The notes under the pieces were generated by a model that was given only the letters and a program-made list of their open reading frames with translations, was not told the DNA's origin and did not search any database. Positions 9,465 to 18,428 of a stretch of 64,000 nt of DNA are shown here, one piece after another (the stretch's first letter is position 1; each line of letters begins with the position of its first letter). Origin of the DNA: SZUA-36 sp963753105 (GTDB lineage: Bacteria > Pseudomonadota > Gammaproteobacteria > Xanthomonadales > SZUA-36); NCBI GenBank assembly GCA_963753105.1, contig CAVWBD010000002.1:62001-126000 (forward strand). Direction: 5' to 3'. The position numbers and the translations under genes are program-made.

Positions 9465-9552
9465 GGGGTCAGAGTAAAGTGCCAGAGTAGCCACCTATTT
9501 ACTTGAAATTGGTCAACCAAGGTTGAGTACTCTGGCACTTTACTCTGACCCC
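9465..9552. repeat. GGGGTCAG palindrome with perfect 25-bp arms
   Basis: The left arm (9465-9489) begins GGGGTCAGAGTAAAGTGCC. The right arm (9528-9552) is its exact complement over all 25 bases, with a 38-base centre. It lies between glmM and folP, both on the minus strand. The GGGGTCA ends resemble those around the integron integrase (28072 and 29051-29104). Perfect arms of this length suggest a recent or selected structure, for example a REP/IS200-type substrate; it could also act as a terminator. Confidence 0.85.
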
Positions 9553-9563
9553 GTTCTATTAGT

Positions 9564-10389
9564 TCAGAACAGGGCAGTCACCACCTTCAACGCATCGCTT
9601 GTTTCGGCCACGTCGTGCACCCTGATGATAGCTGCGCCTGCCCTGGCTGCGAGCACTGCAGCGCTGACGGAGCCAGCCACACGCCCGGTGGCTTCGCGTC
9701 CGGTTATCTGGCCAATCATCGCCTTGCGCGAAACCCCGACCAATACCGGGTAGCCCGTTGCAACCAGGGCTGGCAGGTCACGGAACAACTCGACATTCTG
9801 TTCATATGTCTTGCCAAAACCAAAACCGGGGTCCAGCACGATATTTTCCCGCGCCACACCACATTTCTCACAGGCTTCCGCCCGTTCCAGCAGGAACTGC
9901 CTGACCTCGGCGCCAACGTCTTTGTAAACGGGATTAACCTGCATGCTGCGTGGCACACCCTGCATGTGCATGACACAAACCGGAACGGCCAGTTCCGCCG
10001 CCGCCTGCAGGGCGTCTGCCTGGCGCAGGGCACAAACGTCATTGATCATGCCGGCGCCCGCCGTTACGGCTGCGCGCATGACCCCGGCTTTACTGGTGTC
10101 TATGGAAATCGGGATGGATAACTCTTTTGCCAGCGCCTGGATGACCGGGATGACCCGTTCCAGTTCCTGCTCCAGCGACACGGCTTGTGCACCGGGGCGC
10201 GTGGATTCACCACCCACGTCGATAATGTCGGCGCCTGCCTGCTGCATGGCCAGCGCGTGGCGGATGGCCGTGTCTATATCCAGCCACGAGCCCGCCATCG
10301 GAGAAAGAATCAGGCGTGACATTGAGAATACCCATCACGCGAGGCCGGTCGAGTTTGACTTTCCGGCCTGCGCAATCAAGCACATTCAT
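9564..10389 (-). CDS. folP: Dihydropteroate synthase, one frameshift
   Basis: The N-terminal frame (MNVLDCAGRK, RVMGILNVTPDSFSDGG) holds the first pterin-binding motif. After a frame change near 10289 the rest reads WLDIDTAIRHALAMQQAGAD, DVGGESTRPGA and so on to a normal C-terminus. Together they make a protein of about 275 residues, the family's usual length. The enzyme condenses pABA with the pterin diphosphate in folate synthesis and is the sulfonamide target. The gene starts 9 bases after ftsH. Confidence 0.92.
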
Positions 10390-10397
10390 ATTCGTGT

Positions 10398-12334
10398 TCA
10401 GTGCTGCTCCGCCGTGCCGCCTATGGAGGGCTTGTCTTCAGTACTCTCAGACGACTCAGCAGCCGGCTCTTCCTTGGCCTTTTTATCGCCGTCGGAATTG
10501 TTGTCATCCCAGTCACTTGGCGGTGACGGCACCTTGCCTTCCATGATCTGGTTGATCTGCTCGGTGTCGATGGTTTCGTACTTCATCAACGCTTCGGTCA
10601 TGACCTCCAGCTTGTCGCGGTTGGCCGTGATCAGCTTGGTCGCTGTTTTATGCGCAATATCAACGATATTGCGTATTTCCATATCGATCTTGAGTGCGGT
10701 TTCATCGGACACGTGCTTGTGCTGGGTAACCGAACGGCCGAGGAATACCTCGTCCTCGTCCTCGGCGTAGGCCAGGGGTCCAAGCGCTTCGGTCAAACCC
10801 CACTTGGTGACCATGTTCCTGGCCAGTTGCGTGGCGCGCTCGATGTCATTCGAAGCACCGGTGGTGACATTCTCGACACCGAAAACGATTTCCTCCGCAG
10901 CCCGGCCGCCAAACAGGCTGGCCAGCTGGCTGTCCAACTGCTTGCGCGAAATACTGTACTTGTCCTGCTCGGGCAGGAACATCGTGACACCCAAGCGCAC
11001 GGCCACGCGGAATGATGGTTACCTTGTAGACCGGGTCGTGCTCGGGCACCAGGCGCCCAACGATCGCATGACCGGCTTCATGGTAGGCCGTGAGCCGTTT
11101 TTCTTTATCCGACATGACCATCGAGCGCCGCTCGGAGCCCATCAGTATCTTGTCCTTGGCCCGTTCGAAGTGATCCTGGGTCACACTTCTTGGCCGAGTC
11201 CCTGGCGGCGAACAATGCCGCCTCGTTGACCAGGTTGGCCAAATCCGCACCTGAAAAACCGGGGGTACCACGTGCAATCGTGCGTGGTTCAACGTCATCA
11301 CCCAGTGGCACCTTGCGCATATGCACTTTCAGTATGCCTTCGCGGCCGCGGATATCCGGTAACGGCACGACCACCTGGCGGTCAAATCGGCCCGGACGCA
11401 GCAGCGCAGGGTCCAGTACGTCTGGACGGTTGGTCGCGGCTATAACGATAACGCCTTCGCCACCCTCGAAGCCATCCATCTCGACCAGCAACTGGTTCAA
11501 TGTCTGTTCACGCTCATCGTGTCCGCCACCTAACCCGGCGCCACGGTGACGGCCAACGGCATCGATTTCATCGATAAAAATGATACAGGGAGCGTGTTTC
11601 TTGGCCTGCTCGAACATGTCGCGTACGCGGGAAGCACCCACACCCACGAACATTTCTACGAAATCAGAGCCCGAGATCGAGAAGAACGGCACCTTGGCCT
11701 CGCCGGCAATGGCGCGCGCCAACAGGGTCTTACCCGTGCCGGGGGAACCCAGCATCAGCACACCGCGTGGTATGTGACCGCCGAGCTTCTGGAACTTGCC
11801 CGGGTTGCGCAGGAACTCGACCAGTTCCACGACTTCTTCCTTGGCTTCTTCGATACCAGCCACATCTGCAAAGGTGACCTTGATCTGGTCCTCACCCTGC
11901 AGCTTGGCCTTGCTCTTGCCAAAGGACATCGCACCCCGGCCGCCACCGCCACCCTGCATCTGGCGCATGAAATACACCCACAGGCCGACCAGCAATAAAA
12001 CCGGGATGATATTGATCAGCAAATCGAGGATAACCGAGCGCTGTTCAGGCGGTTCAGCAGTAATCTGGACATTGTTTTCGACCAGGTCATCCACCAGGCG
12101 CGGATCGGGCATACCAAAAGTCTGGAAATCCTTACCGTTGACATCACGGCCCTGGATCGAATTGCCTTCCGCCGAACTGCTGATGGTAACCTCGGCAACA
12201 GTGCCATTTTTCACGTTATCGAGAAAATCGGAATAGCTGAGCTCATCGGGCGCACTGCTGACATTGCCATAGTGATTAAAAATGGACATCAGCACCAACA
12301 GGATGATGCCCCAGGTAATCACATTTTTTAACAT
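10398..12334 (-). CDS. ftsH: ATP-dependent zinc metalloprotease FtsH, two frameshifts
   Basis: A membrane AAA+ protease of about 645 residues. In order: first membrane segment (MLKNVITWGIILLVLMSIF), periplasmic domain, second segment (IIPVLLLVGLWVYFM), Walker A GSPGTGKT, Walker B IIFIDEIDA, SRH (NRPDVLDPALLRPGRFD), zinc site HEAGH and an acidic tail. An extra base near 11185 interrupts AARDSAKK|VTQDHFERAK and another near 10992 interrupts RGRALG|VTMFLPEQDK. Because FtsH is usually essential and both sides are fully conserved, I treat these as sequencing errors. Confidence 0.95.
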
Positions 12335-12377
12335 ATCATTCAATCGTTTATCCTCAAATCTCGATACTCGGTTCGTC

Positions 12378-13001
12378 TCATTGTAGCTTGCGCCGGTGCC
12401 CCAGTATATAAACTTCCCTGCTACGTGGCCGGGAAGCCGAAGGCTTGCGCACCTGGACTTTCTCAAACAGGGACCGTGCCTGCTGCACAAAACTGTCAAA
12501 GCCTTCCCCGTGGAATACTTTGACAACAAAACTGCCGCCAGGCTCCAGCCACTGCTCCGCAAAAGCGAGCGCGAGCTCTGCAAGATACATAGCGCGCGGC
12601 TGATCCACTGCACCCATGCCACTCATATTGGGTGCCATGTCCGACAACACAAGGTCAGCATTCTGGCCGCCCAGTGCCTCTTCCAACAGTGCCAATGGTT
12701 CATCCTCGGTGAAGTCGCCCTCGATGAAGGTCACATCCTTGATGGGGTCCATCGGCAAAATATCCAGGGCGATGATCCGCCCGTTATCACCCAACTCACG
12801 TTGCACGACCTGGCTCCAGCCACCGGGCGCCGACCCGAGGTCCACCACCCGCATACCCTTGCGCAGGAAGTGGTACTTGTCATTCAACTCGGTTAGCTTG
12901 AACGCCGCCCTTGAGCGCAGCCCCTGTTGCTGGGCCAGCTTGACGTAATGGTCATCGAAATGTTCGGTCAGCCAACGGCGGCTGCTTTTGCTCTTGGCCA
13001 T
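12378..13001 (-). CDS. rlmE: 23S rRNA (uridine-2'-O-)-methyltransferase RlmE
   Basis: A 207-residue FtsJ-family SAM methyltransferase that modifies U2552 of 23S rRNA. The SAM motif VVDLGSAPGGWSQV, the catalytic region LSDMAPNMSG and the lysine in GGSFVVKVF fit the K-D-K-E tetrad. I chose ATG 13001 (MAKSKSSRRWL), which matches the family; a longer in-frame extension would translate repeat copy B1. Followed by ftsH after 43 bases. Confidence 0.96.
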   Translation of the reverse strand: MAKSKSSRRWLTEHFDDHYVKLAQQQGLRSRAAFKLTELNDKYHFLRKGMRVVDLGSAPGGWSQVVQRELGDNGRIIALDILPMDPIKDVTFIEGDFTEDEPLALLEEALGGQNADLVLSDMAPNMSGMGAVDQPRAMYLAELALAFAEQWLEPGGSFVVKVFHGEGFDSFVQQARSLFEKVQVRKPSASRPRSREVYILGHRRKLQ

Positions 13002-13022
13002 ACAGCGAATTCCTGCAATCTC

Positions 13023-13130
13023 GGCCGGGGTGGGGTATTCCCTCCCGGGACACGCCGTGAACCCGTCCCTGGGGGCTCGGTCGCGACTCCTGTCGCTCAC
13101 GGTCCCGGTAAGCAATACCCCACCCCGGCC
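13023..13130. repeat. Dispersed hairpin repeat family B, copy B1
   Basis: The ends are GGCCGGGGTGGGGTATTCCC and its near-exact complement, enclosing a core with CCCGGGACACGCCGTGAACC, a GGGGGCTCGG segment and a smaller hairpin. Read on the minus strand the core matches B2 (30323-30433) and B3 (39484-39595), sharing GGGTAT, CGGGACCGT, GCGTGTCCCGG and GGAATACCC. It sits between rlmE and the divergent yhbY gene, where promoters would be expected. Confidence 0.75.
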
Positions 13131-13224
13131 ATTTAAGCTGGTATAAATGGAACGACATCGACGCTGTCCCTATTTCAACACCAGCAATGTTAAGATGCCA
13201 GTTTGCCATATCAGGAACAAGCAG

Positions 13225-13518
13225 ATGCCACTAAAAGCATCGCAGAAGAAGAATCTGCGCGCCCAGGCCCACCACCTCAAGCCATTGGTCACGGTGGCGG
13301 ACAAGGGTTTAAGCGAATCCGTCATTGCCGAGATCGAACGCACCCTTTTTGACCATGAACTGATCAAGGTCAAGCTACGCGCCGAGCGTGAACAGCGCAA
13401 GACCTGGGCCGGGGATATCGCCAGGCTGTGCAACGCCGAACTGATCCAGACGATCGGCCAGACCGCCTGCTTTTACAAACGCCACCCAGACAAGCCGGTC
13501 ATTGACCCGGGCAAGTAA
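13225..13518 (+). CDS. yhbY: YhbY-family CRM-domain RNA-binding protein
   Basis: A small protein of 97 residues made of one CRM domain, associated with the large ribosomal subunit precursor in Escherichia coli. The core reads LKASQKKNLRAQAHHLKPLV, VADKGLSESVIAEIERTL, HELIKVKL and LIQTIGQTACFYKR. I chose ATG 13225 over the upstream ATG 13147 because it gives the standard MPLKASQKKNLR N-terminus. It is divergent from rlmE, as in Escherichia coli. Confidence 0.93.
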   Translation: MPLKASQKKNLRAQAHHLKPLVTVADKGLSESVIAEIERTLFDHELIKVKLRAEREQRKTWAGDIARLCNAELIQTIGQTACFYKRHPDKPVIDPGK

Positions 13519-13539
13519 TCAGCCAGGAAGGTATTACAC

Positions 13540-13920
13540 ATGGAATTCAACCTGGAATTACCCACCGACCATTTATTCATCCGTTCGATCGGCGAGCAGG
13601 GTATCCGCATCAACGACGACTATTACACCACGTCTTTCATCGTCGCCACCCGGCACATCGTGCCTGAGTGGCCGGTCCACTCCGTTGACGATATCGACGA
13701 GGCTGCACTGCAGGTGATTTTCGAACTGGATCCGGAAGTGGTACTAATCGGTACCGGTGAACAGCAGGTTTTTTTGCCACCTGCAGTCCAGATGCACTTT
13801 TACCGTAACGGTACGGGCTTTGAAGTGATGACGACGGATGCGGCCTGCAGGACTTTCAATGTGCTGGCCGCCGAGGGCCGCCAGGTGGTCGCGGCCTTGT
13901 TGCCGCTTACCAAACCTTAG
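13540..13920 (+). CDS. Mth938/NDUFAF3-like (DUF498) protein
   Basis: A 126-residue soluble protein with the DUF498/Mth938 fold. Typical segments are IRINDDYYTTSFIVATRHIV, ELDPEVVLIGTGEQQVFLPP and EVMTTDAACRTFNVLAAEGR. Mitochondrial relatives (NDUFAF3) help assemble complex I, but the bacterial role is unknown. It starts 22 bases after yhbY and its last 4 bases overlap the end of convergent rpoS. Confidence 0.85.
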   Translation: MEFNLELPTDHLFIRSIGEQGIRINDDYYTTSFIVATRHIVPEWPVHSVDDIDEAALQVIFELDPEVVLIGTGEQQVFLPPAVQMHFYRNGTGFEVMTTDAACRTFNVLAAEGRQVVAALLPLTKP

Positions 13921-14858
13921 CTAAACGGGATATCCTCCACACCCTCGCGGCGGGATATTTCCCGCAGGCGTGCCAATGCCGCCAATTGTACCTGCCGCAC
14001 CCGCTCCCGCGTTACGCCGAGCAACTGGCCGACCTCTTCCAGGGTACGGCGACCTTTGCCGTGCAGGCCAAAACGGTGTTCAACGACGATACGTTGCTGT
14101 TTGGGTAGCAGGTCCAGCCATTGGCTGAGTAATTCACCGGCTGCCTGTTCGGCGTACTGGTTTTCAGGTGTATCCTTCAAATCATCGGCAATCGTATCGA
14201 GCACTGACTTGGTGTTGTCGCCCTGGGTGCTATCGGTGGATGTGGTTGGTTCATTGAGAGCAAACAAGGTATGCACCGCATCACTGGGTTTATCCAGCCG
14301 GGATGCCACTTCGTCAATGGCCGGCCGGCGGCCTAATTTCTGTTCCAGTTCACGTGTGGTTTTCAGGTATGAAGTCAATTCACGTATTACGTGGATGGGC
14401 AACCGGACCGTGCGGCACTGGTTCATGATGGCCCGTTCCACGGACTGCCTGATCCACCAGGTCGCATAAGTGGAAAACCGGAAACCCCGTTCGGGGTCGA
14501 ATTTCTCAACCGCGCGGATCAAACCCAGGTTGCCCTCTTCGATCAGGTCAAGCAAGGGCAATCCCCGGTTGATGTAAGCGCGGGCCACCTTGACCACCAG
14601 GCGCAAATTGCACTCGATCATACGCTGACGGCTGGCCATGCAGCCACCGATGGCCGCTCGTGAAAGGGTCTTCTCTTCGTCTGCGGTAAGCAGCTTGGCG
14701 CGGCCGATTTCGCTCAGGTAAATACGCGTGACATCGCCATGATGCAATTTTTGCCGTTTGGCCTTGGCATCATCACGTTTCTTAAACTTGAGGTCGTTCT
14801 TTTTGGACTCGACCTTCTTGTCCAAATCAGGCCCTTCTTTTGAATCTACTTTTGCCAT
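13917..14858 (-). CDS. rpoS: RNA polymerase sigma factor RpoS
   Basis: A 313-residue group 2 sigma-70 factor, the general stress and stationary-phase sigma. Region 1.2 (DVTRIYLSEIGRAKLLTADEE), region 2 (NLRLVVKVARAYINRGLPLL and RGFRFSTYATWWIRQSVERA), region 3 and the region 4 helix-turn-helix (TLEEVGQLLGVTRERVRQVQ) are present. The lysine-rich N-terminus replaces the long region 1.1 of RpoD. The position next to nlpD confirms RpoS rather than RpoD or RpoH. Confidence 0.96.
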   Translation of the reverse strand: MAKVDSKEGPDLDKKVESKKNDLKFKKRDDAKAKRQKLHHGDVTRIYLSEIGRAKLLTADEEKTLSRAAIGGCMASRQRMIECNLRLVVKVARAYINRGLPLLDLIEEGNLGLIRAVEKFDPERGFRFSTYATWWIRQSVERAIMNQCRTVRLPIHVIRELTSYLKTTRELEQKLGRRPAIDEVASRLDKPSDAVHTLFALNEPTTSTDSTQGDNTKSVLDTIADDLKDTPENQYAEQAAGELLSQWLDLLPKQQRIVVEHRFGLHGKGRRTLEEVGQLLGVTRERVRQVQLAALARLREISRREGVEDIPFS

Positions 14859-15054
14859 CTTTTAATCACCGCGGTCCATATCAAACAGCCCGCACAATGC
14901 CACCTGTTCCCCCAACCCGATCTTCGAGATGGTAACGCTTATCATTCAGGTTTAGCTGGTAACGCTATCACAATAAGCTGTAAATGTCACAACCCAAAGA
15001 TATTGTAAACAATTACCTAATTAATTACTTATAAATGCATTATTTATTGGTGGG

Positions 15055-15924
15055 TTATTTTTTTGGTAGGTAGTTCAATGGATTGACGGGCTTGCCGCGG
15101 ACCCGTATTTCGAAATGCAGCAGCGGCTCATTACCGGTATTCCTGCCCATTTCAGCGATTTTTTGTCCCGCCGTGACCTGGTCGCCTTCCTTGACCAGCC
15201 TGACCCTGTTATGGGCATAGGCGCTGAGCATTTTCTCGCTGTGACGGATGATGATCAGTTCTCCATAACCGATCAGCCCGTTGCCGCTGTAAACGACCTG
15301 GCCGGGTGCGGATGCAATGATCGCCTGGCCATCCTTGCCGGTTATATCCAGTCCGTTGCGCGATGGATTATCTGCCACGTAGCCACGCAAGACCCGTCCT
15401 TGTGTAGGCCAGCGCCAGCTTTTCGGGTCTGCATCCACTGGTGCCGGCTGTGGTTTGGCTACCTGGGGCTGTTTGCTGACCGGTGCCGCCGACGGCGGAG
15501 ATGTTTGTACCGGTTTCGTTTCTGCAGCCGGTTTGGTCCTCGCCTGCGCCGGTGGTTTTACGGCGCTGACTTTCACCGCTGAAGAATCTGCGCTGGTCAC
15601 ACTACCGGGCTTTGGCGGCAGCATCCGCAGCTTCTGACCCGGGTGAATGACATAAGGACCTGCGATGCCGTTCCAGCGGGCGAGTTCCTGTGGGTCCATC
15701 CCGTAATGGAATGCAATGGCGTAGAGCGTGTCACCGGTCCTGACTGAGTATGTTCCGTCGGAATTCAGCCGGCGTTTCTTGATCAGCGTAGATTGCTCTT
15801 CCACGGGAGCGGGCTGGTGGCTACTGCAAGCTGGAAAAAGATTCAATACAACAGCGGCCACAATAATAAACAACACACCACGCAACACGCGGTCGGAAGT
15901 GCTTGCGCTGCGGCAAGCCTTCAC
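15055..15924 (-). CDS. nlpD: NlpD-like lipoprotein: LysM plus M23 (LytM) domain, amidase activator
   Basis: The GTG at 15924 shares four bases (GTGA) with the end of yqaA and gives a lipoprotein signal with lipobox LFPAC. One LysM domain (YSVRTGDTLYAIAFHYG, NGIAGPYVIHPGQKLRM) follows, then a Pro/Ala/Lys linker and a LytM domain (GLDITGKDGQAIIASAPGQV, LHFEIRVRGKPVNPLNYLP). The LytM domain lacks several canonical zinc residues, as in NlpD/EnvC activators of septal amidases. The rpoS promoter often lies within nlpD in related species. Confidence 0.93.
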   Translation of the reverse strand: MKACRSASTSDRVLRGVLFIIVAAVVLNLFPACSSHQPAPVEEQSTLIKKRRLNSDGTYSVRTGDTLYAIAFHYGMDPQELARWNGIAGPYVIHPGQKLRMLPPKPGSVTSADSSAVKVSAVKPPAQARTKPAAETKPVQTSPPSAAPVSKQPQVAKPQPAPVDADPKSWRWPTQGRVLRGYVADNPSRNGLDITGKDGQAIIASAPGQVVYSGNGLIGYGELIIIRHSEKMLSAYAHNRVRLVKEGDQVTAGQKIAEMGRNTGNEPLLHFEIRVRGKPVNPLNYLPKK

Positions 15925-16508
15925 GACCCTGATCCGCCGAATTTCATAAATGCAAAAACCAGCACCGCGAGAATGATAAGGCCCCAGCCAATCCAATCGA
16001 TGTATTTTCGTAGCCTTTCTGCGAAACCTTCACCACCGAGCCGGATCAACGCGGCGACCAGGAAAAACCGTCCACCCCGGCCGGCGGCCGAACCGACAAT
16101 AAATGCAGGCAATGGCATACCGACCACACCCGCGCTGATGGTGAACACCTTGTAGGGGATCGGTGTGAAACCGGCCAGCAGGATGTACCAGAAACCCCAG
16201 GTCTCAAATGCACTGACCGTGGCGGTAAACGCATCGGCATACATGGATTCCATCAACCACGGTTCTATCCAGCCAAATGCCAGCCTGCCAATCAAATAAC
16301 CGGCCATGCCGCCGAGCACCGAAAAAAGGGTGCACAGCGCCGCGTAGTACCAACCCTTAACCGGCCGTGCCAGGCACATGGGAATCAGCATGACGTCCGG
16401 TGGAATCGGGAAAAAACTGGACTCGGTGAAACTCAAAACCGACAGTATCGCCGGCGCCCTGCGATGCGCGGACCAGGTGATGACACGATCATAAAGACGC
16501 TGGAACAT
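15921..16508 (-). CDS. YqaA-family VTT-domain (DedA-like) membrane protein
   Basis: A membrane protein of about 195 residues with several hydrophobic segments (for example YYAALCTLFSVLGGMAGYLI and IGWGLIILAVLVFAFM) and the SNARE-associated/VTT domain. The motif PIPPDVMLIPMCLARP and the GFTPIPYKVFTISAGVVG segment are typical of YqaA. Relatives may act in lipid or membrane homeostasis; function is not proven. I chose ATG 16508; ATG 16526 would start inside repeat A2. It lies between pcm and nlpD, a common arrangement. Confidence 0.87.
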   Translation of the reverse strand: MFQRLYDRVITWSAHRRAPAILSVLSFTESSFFPIPPDVMLIPMCLARPVKGWYYAALCTLFSVLGGMAGYLIGRLAFGWIEPWLMESMYADAFTATVSAFETWGFWYILLAGFTPIPYKVFTISAGVVGMPLPAFIVGSAAGRGGRFFLVAALIRLGGEGFAERLRKYIDWIGWGLIILAVLVFAFMKFGGSGS

Positions 16509-16519
16509 GCCGAGCCTAG

Positions 16520-16764
16520 CCCGCATATTGCGCCGGCATCTCGGATGCTGGCGCTGAACAGGTGAATCTGGACGCTGGGCTGGACTGAAGGCAGTAGCCG
16601 TAGCTACTGCCTGATGGAAGCTCAAGTACAGGTGCGCCTGGACAAGTCAGGGCCGAGATAGGAATCAGGCTGATCATAGTTTTTATCACCGTTCCATCAA
16701 TGAAAAATCGCATTTAACAAATTCAGACTTCATCAAGCCATTTCCGGCTGGTGCAATATGCAGG
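16520..16764. repeat. MITE-like repeat family A, copy A2 (about 245 bp)
   Basis: The left end is CCCGCATATTGCGCCGGC and the right end is its near-complement GGCTGGTGCAATATGCAGG. The body parallels A1, with shared GGAAGCTCAAG and GGACAAG blocks. The internal hairpin at 16590-16611 (GGCAGTAGC, CGTA, GCTACTGCC) sits at the same place as in A1 but has a different stem sequence that still pairs. The element fills the pcm-yqaA gap. Confidence 0.75.
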
Positions 16765-16765
16765 T

Positions 16766-17443
16766 TCATGCGAGTCCGCTGAGCATGGGTACAAAGATGA
16801 CCCCGCCAAGGTCATTTTCATCGTAGCCTTCCTCGGTCCGGCGGATGGCAAGCAGACGTTGCATGCCATGTTTCTCGACCGGCGCGACAAGCAATCCGCC
16901 AACAGCCAGTTGTTCCAGCAACTCCCCGGGTACCGACTGCGCTGCGGCGGTTATCATGATGCCGTCAAACGGCGCCTGGCTCGGCCAGCCGAGGTGTCCG
17001 TCCGCGTAGCGGGCGTAAATATTGTTCAGACGCAGGCCGTGGAAACGCCGTCTTGCCAGCTTCAACAGTTCGTCGATGCGTTCCACTGTGAATACGGCCG
17101 GCACCAGGTGCGCCAGGACGGCCGCCTGGTACCCGGAACCGGTACCTACTTCAAGGATCTTCTGTGGTGCACCGCCGTCCAGTATGGCCTCGGTCATACG
17201 GGCCACAATCCAGGGCTGCGAAATGGTCTGGCTCTGCCCGATTGGCAGAGCGGTATTCTCGTAAGCCCGGCTGGACAAGGCCTCATCAACAAACTCGTGG
17301 CGGGGCACCTGTGTAATGGCTTTCAGCACCCGCTCATCCTTAATGCCCTCGCGACGCAGGGTCTGCACCAGGCGGTCACGCGTGCCCTGCGAGGTCATAC
17401 CGATGCCGCGATTCTCGCTACGCAGTTTGTTCTTGTGGATCAT
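16766..17443 (-). CDS. pcm: Protein-L-isoaspartate O-methyltransferase
   Basis: A 225-residue SAM-dependent enzyme that starts repair of isoaspartyl damage in ageing proteins. Motif I reads ILEVGTGSGYQAAVLAHL; other markers are TQVPRHEFV, QTISQPWIVARM and the C-terminal LVAPVEKHGMQRLL. It begins 8 bases after surE ends, and rpoS follows downstream, the standard stationary-phase cluster. ATG 17398 is a less likely shorter start. Confidence 0.96.
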   Translation of the reverse strand: MIHKNKLRSENRGIGMTSQGTRDRLVQTLRREGIKDERVLKAITQVPRHEFVDEALSSRAYENTALPIGQSQTISQPWIVARMTEAILDGGAPQKILEVGTGSGYQAAVLAHLVPAVFTVERIDELLKLARRRFHGLRLNNIYARYADGHLGWPSQAPFDGIMITAAAQSVPGELLEQLAVGGLLVAPVEKHGMQRLLAIRRTEEGYDENDLGGVIFVPMLSGLA

Positions 17444-17451
17444 CGGTGGGT

Positions 17452-18225
17452 TCAGCCTTCATTACCGGTGCTGATGGAAGTGACCCAGCCGGCAACCTGG
17501 TCCAGGGCCTGGTAACGGGTCAGATCCACGTGGATCGGCGTTACCGAGATGTACTTACGCCTGATCGCGTCAAAATCCGTACCCGGCCCGGCGTCCTGCT
17601 CTGCACCGGCTGGCCCGATCCAGTACATTTCACGGCCACGCGGATCGGTGGTCTTGACCACCGGTTCCGCCCGGTGCCGGTGCCCCAGGCGGGTCACCTC
17701 GAAGCCCCGGATCTCCGACCAGGGACAATTGGGAATATTGACATTCAAAATGGTATCCGCCGGCAGTGGATCCTGTTGTAACTGGCCCACCAGCCGCAGG
17801 GCCGCCTCACCAGCGGTGTCGAAATGTAACTGCTGCGGGCTTTCATCAAACGCCAGTGACAGGGCCACTGCGGGGAAACCGAGGAAACGCCCTTCCATTG
17901 CCGCCGCCACGGTGCCCGAGTAAATGACGTCATCGCCCAGGTTGGCGCCGGCGTTGATCCCGGAAACCACGATGTCCGGGTCGCCGTCCAGCAAACCCGT
18001 CAGGGCAACATGCACACAATCCGTCGGTGTGCCAGAAACGCGGAACACCCCGTCCTCGAGTTCCTTGATCCGGATTGGCATGTCCAGCGTCAGGGAATTA
18101 CTCGCACCACTGCGGTTTTTGTCCGGGGCAACTATCGTCACTGTACCCAGGCCACGCATGCATTTTGCCAGGGTTTGTATACCCGGGGCGTCAATGCCGT
18201 CATCATTGCTTATCAGTATTTTCAT
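17452..18225 (-). CDS. surE: 5'/3'-nucleotidase SurE
   Basis: A 257-residue metal-dependent phosphatase acting on nucleoside monophosphates and short polyphosphates. The N-terminus MKILISNDDGIDAPG carries the metal-binding NDDG motif, followed by APDKNRSGASNSLTL and VSGINAGANLGDDVIYSGTV, which complete the active site. It is the first gene of the surE-pcm-yqaA-nlpD-rpoS group. Confidence 0.96.
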   Translation of the reverse strand: MKILISNDDGIDAPGIQTLAKCMRGLGTVTIVAPDKNRSGASNSLTLDMPIRIKELEDGVFRVSGTPTDCVHVALTGLLDGDPDIVVSGINAGANLGDDVIYSGTVAAAMEGRFLGFPAVALSLAFDESPQQLHFDTAGEAALRLVGQLQQDPLPADTILNVNIPNCPWSEIRGFEVTRLGHRHRAEPVVKTTDPRGREMYWIGPAGAEQDAGPGTDFDAIRRKYISVTPIHVDLTRYQALDQVAGWVTSISTGNEG

Positions 18226-18335
18226 GCAGGGTATCAGGGCCTAATCCCGGTGCTCATTGAAAATCATACCAGTCATCCGCAGGTATGCTTGCAGGATTCC
18301 ATTGTGGATCCCGGATGGTATTGTACGGTCTCCAG

Positions 18336-18394
18336 CCCGCATATTGCACCAGTATGCCTGGATGATGGCGCTGGACAGAGGTGCAATATGTGGG
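18336..18394. repeat. MITE-like repeat family A, short copy A3 (59 bp)
   Basis: It has the family A ends (CCCGCATATTGCACCAGTAT and GGTGCAATATGTGGG) and the first internal block (TGGATGATGGCGCTGGACAG), but lacks about 190 bases of body including the central hairpin. It lies in the intergenic region between divergent surE and smr. It reads as an internally deleted copy. Confidence 0.7.
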
Positions 18395-18428
18395 CTAAAC
18401 AGCTTGCGAAATGCGCAACGGGTAAATC

